Positions 46,467 to 61,646 of a stretch of DNA of 62,000 bases are shown piece by piece. Under the pieces are notes generated by a model. That model searched no databases. It was not told the DNA's origin and saw only the letters and a list, made by a program, of their open reading frames with translations. Source of the stretch: Diphasiastrum complanatum (Eukaryota; Streptophyta; Lycopodiopsida; Lycopodiales; Lycopodiaceae); contig CM055100.1 in NCBI GenBank assembly GCA_029204225.1, forward strand, positions 4,202,111 to 4,264,110. The letters are read 5' to 3'. Made by a program: the position numbers and the translations under genes. Every line of letters starts with the position of its first letter. Position 1 is the stretch's first letter.

Positions 46467-47917
46467 TTGATCAAATCCTTAAGATCCAGACTGCATCCCA
46501 CTGTACAAGCAAGATCCAACTACTTTGGAACCCACCATCGGATGAATCTGAGATCTGGACGATCAGCAAGAAGGATAGCAAATCAAGCACCACACCTTCC
46601 CAGATTAACAGTTGTGCAACAAGAGGCAGAACTGGAGCCAGCACCAATGGAACCAAAGGGCGAACCCATACCTGTCGCTCCCTTGCAAGCAGTCCGGAGA
46701 GCACCACGGATGGAAATACCAAAATATGACGGATCATCAGATCCCATCCGATTCCTCCAGATCTACGAGCAAGCTTGTGAAATCTACAAAGAATGGACAC
46801 CTACGGAAAAGCTGATGCTGTTTCCCATGTCCTTATTGGCAGTGGCTCAGGATTGGTTTTTCAACCTGTCATAGGAAGAAAAATCTACCTGAGAAGCCGT
46901 TAAAGGGGCTCTGATTACGCGCTTTAGATCAAAGAAGTTTCTGGAAGACCCATATCTCTTGTTGAGTAAAGTCAAGATCGGAAAATGAGAAAGGGTCAGG
47001 GACTATATTGAACGGGTGAAACATCTACGATCTGAGTGCAGTGTAGCCCTAACTCCCAATCATGTGATGATTATGTGGTTCCTAGCCAGACTACCATGAA
47101 GCATCAGAAGAGAACCGAAACGACAGGAGCAGTATGCTACTCTACAAGAAGCTATGGAAGATGCCATCAAGGAAGAGGATGAGGGATCTGACGATGACTA
47201 TCCATCCACCCACACTCCTACTTCCTCGATAGCATCGTCATCATCAAACGCATCCGCTCTATCCACAAAACTGTTGTTGGATCAAATGACAAAATTACAC
47301 AAACAACAGATGGAGCAACTTACGGCACAGTTTGATTAGAAACTGAAAGCCTTGCAAGGAGCTGTAGCAGCAACGTCACATCAACCGGAACCAAACCAAC
47401 TATAGTATCCATGACGGGAGAATGTATGGTGTTTAGTGCGCATGCAAAACCATACAGCAAACGAGTGTCCAGTCCTCAAGCAAAATCTGAGACTGACACA
47501 TAGATTTTGCCGTCTGTGCAATGCAACATCGCATGATACGGCATTTTGCTTGTTTAATTCCCGAATTGTTCAACAGAAGAGAAGTCCTTATCAGATTTCT
47601 TATCCTTATCATCAAGGGGCACCAAATGTGGCACCGAGGTACAGCGCACCGAATCAGCAACAACGTATGGCCTTACCTGCACCACCAGGCCAGTCAATGA
47701 AAAAGTGGCCCATGTACACCTGACAACAGCGAAACCAGAGATGCAAGTACCACCTCAAGCTGAGATGCAGCAATGGTATGGACAAGATGAACCATTTATG
47801 GATCTTGCCATAAATGAATATGTTGCAGACTATGCAGCTCAAACTACTCAACGTCAAGGTGGGAGGAACTACGGCTGCTACGGATGTGGCGAAGGACACA
47901 GAATTGCAGAATGTTTT
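46467..47917 (+). pseudogene. gag of element F
   Basis: N-terminal RSGRSARRIANQAPHLP, capsid block MEIPKYDGSSDPIRFLQIY, AQDWFFNLS, stop, ERVRDYIERVKHLRSE and SIRREPKRQEQ. This is followed by an acidic/Ser-rich stretch, a coiled segment (TKLHKQQMEQLTAQF), a CCHC knuckle CRLCNATSHDTAFC at 47508-47549, and CYGCGEGHRIAEC just before the A5 insertion. At least six stops, all one C-to-T or G-to-A change from CGA, CAG or CAA, and a register shift near 47700 inactivate it. It is homologous to the gag of element E. Confidence 0.82.
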
Positions 47918-48508
47918 TGTGGAAAAAGTACAAAAAGGACCAAGAGTGGATCCTAATCTGATCCTCAAGAGGGATTGGATGTTAGATTTACTTGGTCTAT
48001 CAATCTACATAAGATTAAGATCAATCTAGATCAATTCTAGACATAAAATCCAAACAAGAACAATCATTTATTGAAGGTAAATGTAATTGCTGGTTTCACA
48101 CGTGTGAAACACTGTCTGAGTACGGACTCCAACCTGAAAATCAAGTACACATCCAAAACCAAGATTGGTGTCTCACACTGATTATGGCCAAATGTGGCTC
48201 TATATATACAATAAGTGAGAGCTTGTGGTACTGATCATCCCTTTGATCCCACATGTGTGAAGGTGTTTGTCATATGATGATTCATCATGCAAAACTGACA
48301 CTTGGACAAAACCTTCTATTTTGAGCACTTTTGGTCCATTTTCCTTCTATATGGAGATCTACTTGAAAATCTTCTAGAAGTCAAAATTCGTCTACTTAAG
48401 CTATTCCACACATGTGAGCTGTCCTCTACACATGGGATGTGACACCTAACCAAAGAATGTGGCTCATGCAAGCAATAGATTGATGCCATGTGTCATATGT
48501 CTAGAAAA

Positions 48509-48910
48509 CTAGTTTTTGGCCTTTTTAGCCACTAGAACTTGAATTAAATCATATGTACAACCTATATGATTATGGTACATGACAAAAGTCCTTGTGAGAC
48601 TCCAAGCCTCATTCACCTTTCCACAAAGGAAACACCTTTCCTTGGACTTGTCCTTCTTGTATTTGCATTTTGAACTTGAAGCTCCATCCTTCACCTCGGT
48701 CCCCTTGCTTTGGTTCTCCTTGGATGGACTAGTCTTCTTTTTGTAGCATCTTGAGAAAAAATATCCTCCCTTGCCACAAAGGTTGCACTCAGGATCCTTT
48801 CTTTCCTTCAATAGGATGCCACCTATTGATGCCATGTGAATAAAAACTTGTGATATGATTCTACAAATGTAATTTGTGACTTTCAAGAGACTAGATTTGA
48901 ACATCTTCAA
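48509..48910 (-). pseudogene. family A knuckle-bearing frame of A5, 3' truncated
   Basis: 133-codon frame carrying CNLCGKGGYFFSRC and, without interruption, KDGASSSKCKYKKDK and CFLCGKVNEAWSLTRT. In A2 and A4 one base is missing between these parts. After LTRT the frame reads into LTR sequence (deletion junction), so the end is artificial. The second Cys pair (CFLC) is intact here and SFLC in A2 and A4. Confidence 0.6.
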
Positions 48911-50445
48911 TAATCTAGAATGATCTACAAAAGATCTAGCTCACAAACCTAAGATTCAATCTTCACACTAATGACTAGTCACTTGGAAACTTTGCTTTGA
49001 TCACTAAGACAAAAGCACACAATCTTTGAATCAAATCACAAAAGAAATCAGATCCAATCTCCTATTGGACTCATCAAATACCAATGACTCTTTCTTTTGA
49101 AAGTTGAAATGGATATGAAAAAGATTTGACACCTAGATTATCCTTTTCACTTGACTAGTTCTCTCAACACTTGAGATTCTTGAACAAAAGATGGGTTTTG
49201 TTTCAAATACATGAAAATCAAACTTAATCACTTCTTTTGGACTCACTCTTGACCCAAATAATCTCACTCTTGAGATTTAGAATGAATTTGATTTGAACAA
49301 ACTATACCACTAATTTTTCACAAAGCTTAAAAATTAGACAACTACAGATTCACAAAGATCTCAACCAAACATGAATACTCAAATATGGACTCCTCCTCAT
49401 TCTAGATATCAAATGGGATCACAAATTGACCCTCACACTCTCACAAAGAAAGTTGAATAGAACTAATTTGAGTTTCATACATACTATGCCAATTTTTGCT
49501 CAACAAATTGAATTCACTCACTCCTATTGGATTCCACCAATTACTCTACCTTTTAAGACTTGGATTGAAATTCAAAATAAAAAGTTGTGATTCTTCTCAC
49601 TAAGATATTGTGCTTTAAAGAGCTAATGCCACTTAGAAAGATTTGATCACTTAGGAGAAGACAAATTCTCCACCAATAACAACTCAAAATGAGCTTCTAG
49701 ATCTTGCCCTCTACAAAGGAAGGAACTCTTAGAAAATTGGATCTCTCTCTATACATTTGTCATAGACACCTTAATGACTCTTTTAAAACCTAACAATCAC
49801 TCAAACAAATTGAGTAGGGTTGAACAATGTGACTTGGATCTCAATCTCTTTTCTAGAACTCTCAATTTAAGCCAATCTATGTCAATTTCTACAAAAGATT
49901 TGCATAGATGCTCTATATGCACTAGAAACTCTCAAAGGTTTCACTTGGAGGACAAATCCAAAGATGTTTTCTAGCAAATTGATGCTTCTAAACTTTACCC
50001 TATCACTCTTGAACAAATCTAGAATGATGGTACAATGGATTTCAACCTCTCACCTTGCATATCACTCCTTAACCTATGATTTTTAGCAAAATCTCTCTCA
50101 ACTTCAACATGCACTCAAAAAATCAGAGATGATCAATTAATGCGCCTAATTCAAGTTTCAAATTTAATTTCTTGGCTGATCTAATCCAAGAACTAATCAA
50201 GGGATTAGATTCTCTATAGAAAATGCTTGATTTTCCACCAAAAATCACTCAAATTGAGTATGTGAGTCAAATTCTACAAATTTTTGAAATTTCTCAGTCA
50301 AAACCAGAGCTGTACGGCCTCACAAGTGTGAAAAGTGTTCTTACAGCCCACAACAAGATCTGGACCAAAAATTTTGAGGTTAGTTATCAAATCCAACTTT
50401 TGTGGATATTGGCATATGACTTTTGTGAAAACTAAAATCTAACAT

Positions 50446-50625
<180 letters not shown>

Positions 50626-51810
50626 ATGTAAAGTGGATGATTCCAATACTATTAAAGGCATAGATCTTAAGCTCCTCTCTAATTTGTTTCAATCAAACTT
50701 ACGTAGAAACAAGGATCGTTGTACTCAAGGTAAGTGTAATTGATCCAGTGATATTGTCAAATTGTTGAAATGTTGATTTGTTGAATGCCCATGGGGGGTG
50801 GTTAGGTGGTAAGAATATGCTCTTGAATTCAGTTGCTAAAATTTAGGTTCTTGAACCGTGTTGAATTACAATATAGTCGATTGGTTAGATAAAGTATTAC
50901 GTTGTGTTATCTTTTATGAGATCATGAATATTGTAGTAGTGGTAACAAAATTTGACTAGTTTCCAAAAAACTGCTAATTTTGGCCTTGATTTGGATTAAT
51001 CCTATCAATTTCAACAAAACCTCTTGTACTAGGCTCTGATACCATGTGCAAAAAAGTACAAAAAGGACCAAGAGTGGATCCTAATCTGATCCTCAAGAGG
51101 GATTGGATGTTAGATTTACTTGATCTATCAATCTACATAAGATTAAGATCAATCTAGATCAATTCTAGACATAAAATCCAAACAAGAACAATCATGTTTG
51201 AAGGTAAATGTACTTGCTGGTTTCACACGTGTGAAACAGTCTGAGTACGGACTCCAACCTGAAAATCAAGTACACATCCAAAACCAAGATTGGTGTCTCA
51301 CACTAATTATGGCCAAATGTGGCTCTATATATACAATAAGTGGGAGCTCGTGGTACTGATCATCCCTTTGATCTCACATGTGTGAAGGTGCTTTGTCATA
51401 TGATGATTCATCATGCAAAACTGACACTTGGACAAAACCTTCTATTTTGAGCACTTTTGGTCCATTTTCCTTCTATATGGAGATCTACTTGAAAATCTTC
51501 TAGAAGTCAAAATTCGTCTACTTAAGCTTATTCCACACATGTGAGCTGTCCTCTACACATGGGATGTGACACCTAACCAAAGGATGTGGCTCATGCAAGC
51601 AATAGATTGATGCCATGTGTCATATGTCTAGAAAACTAGTTTTTGGCCTTTTTAGCCACTAGAACTTGAATTAAATCATATGTACAACCTATATGATTAT
51701 GGTACATGACAAGTACACTATTTTCACACGTGGGAACATGTTCCACACATGTGTAATCATCCTATATACAAGATTTTTGGCCTCTACCAAGCTTATTTTT
51801 GCATTTTTCA

Positions 51811-53005
51811 TAGTCCTTACAAAGGACAATATACATCCTTCTGTCGAGAATGTGGTTATGGACACTGCTACAAAAATTGTCCATTGAGACCTGGAACTAG
51901 TGCACCGCTAAACTTCATTGCAATACAACAACTAGCAGTTCCAGCGGGGATGCCACCGGAAGGGCAACAACTCCATGCTCCTGTGTTAGCTGTTACACGA
52001 GCATAAAAGAGGAAGGAAGTGGCTCCCTCACCAGCACCATCGGTCACTGATGATCAGCCCTCAACTTCAGCGCCATATTCGAATGTGACTAAAGAAAGAA
52101 GACATTACCAGAAAATACGACACTGGGTACAGAGAGCCCAAGCGGAGGAAAAAGAGCAAGAAAGGGACAATCCCACGGAACCTCCAGCTGGTGGCGAATG
52201 GAAACCGCAAGTGGACTCACCACTATGCACTGATCAGAATGATCGGTTTCATCAACATGAACCACCTTTTCAAATGGTGGAGCCCGAGGAACCATGCACT
52301 GAAAGGCTCACAATATTATTGGCAAGCCGTGTTAGTTTACCTTTAGGGGAATCACTACGGATTGCGCCACAATCTAAAAGCCTTTTGGCTGAATGGGCTA
52401 AAACGGACGAGGAGCCAGTAGCGCCTGAGCCCATATATTGTATGGGCTATGAAAAAACAAGTAACGTCCTCCACGTCGGGGCAACGTGGGAAAGTGAGGA
52501 ACACAACATCATTTTGCCAATCAAACACAAGAGATACAAGGACGAGGCAACAGTAGTAGATGGAGGATCAAGTGTCAATTTGATCTCCGCTACTTTATAT
52601 GAAAAATGGGGTTTACAAGGGTTGAAGCCAGCAAGATTCGCTATCAAAATAGCGGATCAATCCTGTGTAAAACCAAAGGGTGTAGTTGCCGATATCCTTG
52701 TAAAAATAGCAGGCATGAATTTCGTGATCACTTTTGTAATCATAGATATATCTGAATCTCCAACTGCATATCGTGTTTTACTGGGAAGACCATGGTTGAG
52801 GACTGCGCCTTTAGTACACAACTGGGGTACAGACGAATCATCTATGACAGATCACATGATTGATCGCTCAAGGCCAGCCAAGGGTAGTCACTATGATTCG
52901 AAAACGGATGTCGTGAGATGGACAGATGCATTAGCAACTATTGACTGTCAGGCATGTCAATATAACCAGAACCTAGCACATCTTCACCTAGATGTTACAC
53001 TATGA
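51811..53005 (+). pseudogene. element F: last gag knuckle and protease
   Basis: One register with a TAA at about 52004. CRECGYGHCYKNC (CX2CX3HX4C) opens it, followed by a Pro/Ser-rich and then charged linker (HWVQRAQAEEKEQE). The retropepsin domain has the motif TVVDGGSSVNLIS near 52555, in which DGG stands for the usual DTG/DSG, and the end motif YRVLLGRPWL near 52770, a typical gypsy protease finish. DGGS-type sites occur in this branch, so loss of function is not certain from that alone. Confidence 0.78.
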
Positions 53006-53797
53006 ACATCAACTACATTTGGGGTGAATATGATAAACGTAGCATGACTGTCAGCGGAACCGATTGAGAGCCCAGTGGACGATGATTTAGTCCCTTGGCA
53101 ACATGCTTTAACTTATGATAAAGAGATTGAGCTGACTGATGAGTAGGTCCTACACCACATGGACCCAGATTGCTATGGAACCAAGAAAGTACCAGCTCAA
53201 CAGCCACAAAAGTTGGCTATGTCAAAGGTCTCAAGGATCGATCCACCAAGGGCACTTGGGAATAAGAAGAATCAGTTGAAACAACGCTACAACAAGGTGA
53301 TCCGATGGAATGATCTACTTGAAGAGGCGATAACTACAATGGATGTTGATATTCGTAACCACGAGGTGAATGTCCCACCAATACTGATGAAAGACGAGAA
53401 GGACAAATCCACCAATATGACAAAAGGAGACAAAAAGGAGGTGTTGGATTCCTTGAAGTCAATCAAGATGAACTCGGATACGACATCATCTTCTACACAG
53501 ATGACAGAAAACCAAAAGATGACCAGTTGGGCTAAGATCAATATGCTGAAAGAGGAATCTTGACAAGCTCCAGTTCACGAGATGTCTGAGACTTTCAAGA
53601 ATTATACCTTAAACGACGTGGTAATTATGATGTCGCAAGCCCAGAGAGAACTTGATCAAAGTTAGGCACCAGCAGAACAAGTCTTCGAGGGACCTGCGTG
53701 AACACAGTCGATGAACCTTGCCGAGTCAGGTGAAGAAGAAAAGATAGTGCATGTGGGAGAGCAGTTAACGCCCACATAGTTCAAGAGACTACGATCA
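53006..53797 (+). pseudogene. element F: protease-RT linker
   Basis: Lys- and Asp-rich frames (53159-53563) with no known domain connect protease and RT. Register and stops vary. Confidence 0.4.
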
Positions 53798-54995
53798 TTG
53801 TTGGTGGAGTATAAAGACTGTTTTGCCTGGAGTTATAGTAATCTGAAGGGCATTCCACCAACTGTAGTCCAACACACCATACCCTTGGTGGAGGGCGCAG
53901 TCCCCAAGGTGAGTCGTTACTACCGCTGCAATCCGAACTACACAGAACTGATCAAGCAGGAGTTGCAAAAGCTGTTAGATGCAGATTTTATTTATGAAAT
54001 CGAGCACACAGAATGGGTATTGCCGATAGTTATAGTACCCAAGAAGAACGGCAAAATACGAATTTGTGTGAATATGAAGGCAATCAATGCAGTCACCAAA
54101 AAGGATCGTTTTTCTTTACCATTTATGGAAGGTGTCCTTGACAGAGTAGCTGGTGCCGAAGCCTAAAGTTTTTTAGATGGCTTCAGCGGCTACAAATAGG
54201 TGAAGAGAGCCCCCCAAGACCAACACAAGACAACATTCGCCATAGAATGGGGAACCTATGCCTATAAAGTGATGCCAATCGGACTTTGGAATGCCCCAAG
54301 CACTTTTCAGCGGGTCATGAAGGTGACACAAAGAATATTTGCAAAATTTTCTGAAAATTTTCTTGGACAATCTGTGCGTGCATGGACCAGACTTAGAACA
54401 CTTATCCAATTTGGAGAAAGTGCTACAAAAATGCCACAATTTTAAAATCTCATTGAATCCAGAAAAATGTCAATTTTGGATTACACATGGCTTGATTCTC
54501 GGCCATATAATGTCAAGACACGGGATTTCCACAGACCTATCAAAGATCAGGATCATTGTTGATCTACCACCACCATGGACGATCCGCAAAGTCTACATCT
54601 TCATGGGTCATGCTAACCATTATACTATCTTCATTCTAGATTTTGCGGACTTAGCTCAACGTCTTAACGAATCCAAATCTCTACAACTACGCCACGAAGC
54701 TCTGCATAAACTCTGTGAAACACGCTTACTAGCTGTGCATGCACTGGCAGCTGAAAAGGAAAGACGCGAAGCATGGCACGATCATAGGTTACAAAAGAGG
54801 GATCTTCGTTTTGGAGATCTGGTCCTGATGTATAAAACCAAGGTGATCAAGGAAAAATTAAAATTCACAGGCGAAGGACCTTATCGGATCAAAGAAATTC
54901 TTAATCATGGAGCCGTGAATCTAGAGAAGCTAGATGAGACACCGTTCGAAACACCCATCAATGCTAGCCGGTTGCACAAGTACTGGCCACCATAG
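53798..54995 (+). pseudogene. element F: reverse transcriptase fused by deletion to integrase C-terminus
   Basis: RT motifs: YKDCFAWSYSNLKGIPP, WVLPIVIVPKKNGKIRICVN, FLDGFSGYK, FAIEWGTYAYKVMPIGLWN, NAPSTFQRVM. The catalytic box reads IFLDNLCVHG (54357-54386): the second Asp of the YXDD box is Asn. LNPEKCQFWITHGLILGHIM and FMGHANHYTIFI complete the RT palm and thumb. The frame then passes directly into RLLAVHALAAEKERREAW, RFGDLVLMYKTK and GEGPYRIKEI, the GPY/F end of a gypsy integrase. RNase H and the integrase zinc finger and DDE core are missing. Stops after AGAEA and a register shift near 54340 add to the damage. Confidence 0.82.
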
Positions 54996-56016
54996 TGAGA
55001 TAGATCCAGATTGGTGGTGGCACATTACGAAAAGCTATTCTGCTAGGCCATCACCACTCGATCTAGGAAGATCAAGCCAAATCAAGCTAGATCCATCAAT
55101 ATTCGGCTAGATCTGGAAAGATCGGGGAAATTCATCAGGATCCAAGAGGGATCTAGATCCAGATGGGATCAAGAAGGAAGCAGATCATTAGATTACCAAT
55201 AAGTCCCCTAAATTTGTAGATCAGGGACTTGATCTCAGTAACTATGGCAAATTAAGAGCAAAATTCACCCAAAACTAATGGATCTGTTACCGGATGTCCA
55301 TCAAAACTTTCAGAGAACTACCAACAGTCAGATCAAGCATGGATAAAGCTGAATACCAGTTTGCAAAAGTTAAAAGTCAGAGAATCTCAAGATCTCGTAT
55401 GCGAGGGTTCCTAGAGGCTGAATCTTCAGAACCTTCGCAAAGCATCAAGATCATCCTATCAACCTTCGCAAGGTGCATAAACAAAATCAGAGTAGTGAAA
55501 TTAGCCTGCCTACATGGTCTGATCTTGAAAATACAATCACAGGAACATGTTGTGCGAAAGATCACCTCCTGCAAGAGTTGAACCCTTGCAGACAGTCTGA
55601 ACCCTCGCAGAACCTTCGCAGGGCAGTCAAATCACCTTCTGAACTCTCGTAGACTTCTCTGAGGTCTTAGAATTTTGTGAAGAAGGTCCCTGCCAAAATT
55701 TGGGTGGAACTAAACAAGCGAAAGTGGATTTCACCTAATATACACTCTAAATTCCGCTATATAAGGGCTAAATTTGAGTCATTTGTCACATTTGCTAGCG
55801 AAGCTCTGTTCAGATTTTCACTGAAATTTCCAAGTTCTCTGATTGTGACCAAACTTCCTACAAGCTATCATCTGCACATCCCAAGCCAAGATCTGCGCTC
55901 TGAACTTTAGTTCTTACCATTCGACACTCGTTATTAACAGTTTTTGTCATTTCCACCTCTTTTTACCTTTTCCACCATTTTTCCTACTTTTTCGCCCTTT
56001 AACTATCACTGCTAAC
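54996..56016 (+). other. element F spacer between pol and the extra ORF
   Basis: Non-coding. GATCTAGATCC-like words are frequent at 55010-55170. CTCGCAGA/CTTCGCAGG/CTCTCGTAGA words recur at about 55433, 55462, 55582, 55601-55623 and 55641, echoing the 5' leader. Confidence 0.55.
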
Positions 56017-59000
56017 ATGGCCTCCTCATCCTCTGAAGACTCTGGCATTAAGCAGGTGATCTAGCATGAAATCCCCTCAGCCACATAGATTTGGCCCTTA
56101 CCCTCTAATGCTTTGATTCAACCATGGCTTCAGACAGTCGGCCCACTTCTTGAGGCAATGGATTTTTTCTCGATGCTTTTCCATTTTGAGATTAACATGG
56201 GCCTCACCCTTTATGCTTATGCCACCTGGGACGCTTCGAAGTCACGCTTCCACTTCCTATACCAAGGTACCACGTACAAGGTCAGTATTAATGCAAGCTT
56301 GATGGTCACCATGGGAATTATGTCCGGTGATCGTCAGCCCATCTCCCATCGTTAGGCAAAAAGCATGATCAAACCTTTCATCACCCAAAATGCACCAGAA
56401 ATTTCAATCCAGACTAGCAACGTTTACCTGATAGATGCTATCACGAAACTTGTCATTCAGGCGGCTGCGCATTTGTTGAACAACTTTTTGGTTGTTTCAA
56501 CATTTTGCAAGGACAGAATCTAGTCCAAGCTGCTGAGTCCTTTCTGGCATTCCCTGGCCTCTTAGTTGTGCCATTTGACTGGCATACCTTTCTCATTCAC
56601 GAACTAACCATCTCTATCAAACCTAACAACCATGAGCATATTGCAGCAGGCCCCCTGTTGTGTAATTTTGCCTGCGCACTTCTCGAGATGAAAGTGCGCG
56701 GTTTCCACCGTTCAACCCTTTTGTCTTCCATCGTGCTGCACACTAACCTCTATCTGCCATCTGTAGCATCCACCTCCTCTCAACCTGCAATTACTGATAC
56801 AACAGCCAGCAAATGAATGCATGGCGTTGCCTCTTCATCCTCATCTCCCCCTACTACTCGAAGACGCACCACCACCACCGCACTAACCACTCCATCAACC
56901 ATCACCACTTCTTCTTTGAAGCAATCTTCCTCTCCTGTCTCTGTTGTCACTACCCCTCTTTCTATTCCATCCATGACTGTTTTTGTTTCCATTCCCGTTT
57001 TCTCTGTTGATATCACTTCCATTTCTGTTCCATTATCCACAACCCCTTCCATCACCATCGCATCTTTCATCACTCCTGTCACCACCGTTGCTCCTCTCCA
57101 GTTTAATTCCTCTGATTCTCAGTTGTCTCCGGACACTCTGGCATGGATGCAAGTCATCAACTTTTCACCCCCATGTCAGACCATTTCTGTTCCCTCCTCA
57201 CCTTCAGTGCTCCACACCACACTTCAGTTCCCCTCTGTTCCACCCATCCTTTCATTTGGACAAACCGTCCTCACCTTCGTTTCCACTACTGCTTCTCAAA
57301 CCCAAAGGTTGCCGAGGGCAACCAACCGTTGTCTGATGACGCATTTTTTCAAACAATATTTATACCATCGCCAAATTGGGCAGATCCCACCGTCCTAGAT
57401 GACCACAGGTCCCCTGAGAACCTGATTGAAGACAATGACGACGGAGCTCCACAAGTCGTCGAGGCCGCTACCACACAAGCCCCTATCAGTGCCAGCGTAC
57501 CGACTGCTCCAACTGACTTAACGACGGTGTACCAGACCCTGGGCACATACATCCTGGAGGTGGTAGCAGCCAAGGCTATTTTGGACAGTAAGGTACTCCA
57601 CCTGGAAACAAACAATGCACAGCTGCGAGCGGAACTCACAAAGCTGCAGCAAGAGCTGATTCTAGCTCAACAACATGAACAAGAAGGGCACCGGGAGATT
57701 GCCAAGCTGTAGCAGAAGGAGGATGGCCTCAACCTATACATCCAAAGCCTCTCCAAAGCACTGACAGAGGCCTCCACGAAGGTTCGGGAGCTTCAATCTG
57801 AAGCGTCCCAACGACTTGTTCCCCTCCAGGCGCAACTACAAATCTACGAAGCAGAGAATACACACTTGGGGTTGGAAGTCAAAGCCTTAAAAAGTGAAAA
57901 GCTCGTCTGTCTAGCTCAATCTGCACCAGATTCAAGGCCGCTCTCTCAATTAGAGATGAATCTCTTTAGGCGTCAGGTGCAGGTATATAGCCAAATATTA
58001 AACAACTATAAGGCAGAGTTCAATAAGTACCGAACAAGCGCAACTCACGAGCTCGACCAGGCCAAACAAGCCCTCAAGGCTTGCCAGTAGTACATGGAGA
58101 AGAAAAACCAGCCCACCCCTGTGGTGATTCCACCGCCACCCATTTTTGATGCTGCACAGGCTAGCACGAGCCAGGACCAAAGCCAGCAAGCAGCAGAGGG
58201 GGTTCAGTCAAGATCAAGGGTCCGAAGGCCAAGACCAAGGACTAGCATATATGGGTGCTGAGACGCGAGACCAAGGCCAAGACACAGGTCCAAGCCAAAG
58301 CCAACAGGAAGGACATGTCTCATCATCCAAAGGTTTGCGCACCATATTTGCAAGCCAAGCCTTCTAGAAACCAAAGTCCATGGAGGAGAAAATAAACAAA
58401 TTCCTAGCGAAGTATCCGCACAAGTCCTCGAGAGGTGGCTGGCAGATATCCTTTTTCAGCTCAGACAATAAAGGGCAAGGAGCTGCAAGCATTACCCCCC
58501 CTCCAACCACAACCAGAGTGGCGTCAACAGCTTTTTAAAAGAGACCCTGCGGCCATCAAGGCCTATGTGACAAGTCCGCAACAACTACGGGTGAACGCGC
58601 ACTTCCTGCCATGCACACGACGATCCAAATGGGCGGAATGCGACACCCCTCTGGACAAGATCACAATTCAAAATTTCAATTGGCCAAAAATTACATTAGA
58701 GCACGTTGGGATACAGATGTAGATGCCAGAAGGGTTGTCACCATATTCGCCAATAAATATTTCAACTGTCCAGATCCAACAGTCCGCACGGTAGCCACTT
58801 ATGCCTGGGACTTAGAGCATTTAATGGGGATTGAAACTAAATGGAACAATTTTCTCCCCCCCCCCATATTCTTTGATCCTAATAAGGCACTAGTTTCCGA
58901 CAAAGTCAAAGATCAGCTGCTAGTCGCTCGTGTGTATTACCAAGCTGCCTTCCTTGGCGATCCCTGGATGCACAGATTCCAAGCGTGGGTCGACCAGGAC

Positions 59001-59090
59001 TGGTTGACAGGAGTCCACAAGTCATTTCACATGCCAAAGGACTTGAAGAAACTGGTCCACCAGAGGCGGGCAAAGAAGACTCTTTACTGA
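56017..59090 (+). pseudogene. element F: extra ORF region in env position (unknown, coiled coil)
   Basis: A probable protein of about 1000 residues, now in several registers. The start is ATG 56017 (MASSSSEDSGIKQV), then LLEAMDFFSMLFHFEINMGL, FHFLYQGTTYKVSINASLM and LLNNFLVVSTF. Its globular shape recalls the plant transposon-protein domain seen after pol in Athila-like elements (inference). Next come LVVPFDWHTFLIHELTISI and a long Ser/Thr/Pro linker (56817-57300). Then follow about 200 residues of coiled coil (57480-58090; LETNNAQLRAELTKLQQEL) with one TAG, a basic/Gln-rich stretch, and a C-terminal domain FNCPDPTVRTVATYAWDL with FLGDPWMHRFQAWVDQDWL (to 59090). No signal peptide or membrane segment was recognised, so an envelope function is not supported. 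Confidence 0.55.
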
Positions 59091-59136
59091 ACCGACAGAG
59101 TGCCGAGGGACCGACACTACTTCAGGCCTTGGATCT

Positions 59137-59955
59137 TGTTGGGGGTATTCCCGACAAATCGTAAATAAATAAAATCGACCAATAAAATGTGTTGCGAGGG
59201 CATGGCATCCTGCGCGTATAAGCCCATGGCCCAAAGAGCACGCAAGCTAAGTTGTAATTAAAATAGTAGGCTTGGGACCTTTGTAAGTAAAATAAAACTT
59301 GAGGCCCAAATTCAATTTCAAACTTGGAGATTACTTTTTTAGAGTTGGGTCCAAATTGGGACTCACATGAATCTTGTGAATTTCAATGTACTTTTTGTGG
59401 ACCCTTGGATCAAGTTGGGTCCAAGATGAATGGATAGGGTCAATGTAAAAAATAGCCAATAGACTTTTGGAAAAAGGGCCTTCCCCACTTTATAAAAAGG
59501 CACCATTTGTACTCTATTTCCATGCTTAATGAGAAGGAGGAAACTCTACCAATTTGGAGAGCCAAGCATCCTCATTTGCTAAGCACTCATGCTAATGCTT
59601 TTGTTGTGTGTTTCTAGTTGTTTCCATTTCTATGTTCTTGTTTTAATAGTTATGGTTTTTTCCATTAGCATGCATCTTGAGCTTTTGAGCTAACCTCCCC
59701 CTCAACTCTAACTCTCTCTTTCTATCTTCTCCTTCTTTCTCTTCTATTCTACCCTTCCCTTTCACCAACAATCATGATGAAGCTAGTTTAGGGAGAAGTA
59801 GAGTTAGCGAGAGTAGTGTTAGTGGAGGTAGAGTTAGATAAAAAGTAGGGAACTAACTAAAAGTAGCATCTATGCATAGTTAGGTGCCTATCTAGTGAAC
59901 TAACCCTTGTTGACAAGCAGGAGGGCTATTACAACGTCGGAGCAAAGACCCTACA
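59137..59955 (+). repeat. 3' LTR of element F
   Basis: 819 bases, TGTTGG...CTACA, TATAAAAA at 59491-59498, highly similar to 44606-45394 with small indels. Confidence 0.9.
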
Positions 59956-59960
59956 TATGC
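59956..59960. other. right target-site duplication of element F (TATGC)
   Basis: Identical to 44601-44605. Confidence 0.9.
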
Positions 59961-60060
59961 TCCACTTAAACTGAGGCTCACCCTTTAAAAAGAGTGGAAT
60001 GCCTCACCAAACGGCATTTGCCAAGGCTTCACTTCAAGTTTTATCCCATAACCTAAATGA

Positions 60061-61539
<1,479 letters not shown>

Positions 61540-61646
61540 GATGGAGATGGCGATGACGTTGCAGTAGGAGTGGCTCTTCCTTGTTTATGGCCAGGAAAGG
61601 TAAGGGGAGCCCATGCTCTCCCCCCTCACAGACTTCTACTCGTAGC

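Noticed and set aside
47900-47970. Target-site duplication for family A copy A5
   Set aside because: Sequences next to the two A5 ends do not match and the outer end of its 5' LTR looks eroded; not called.
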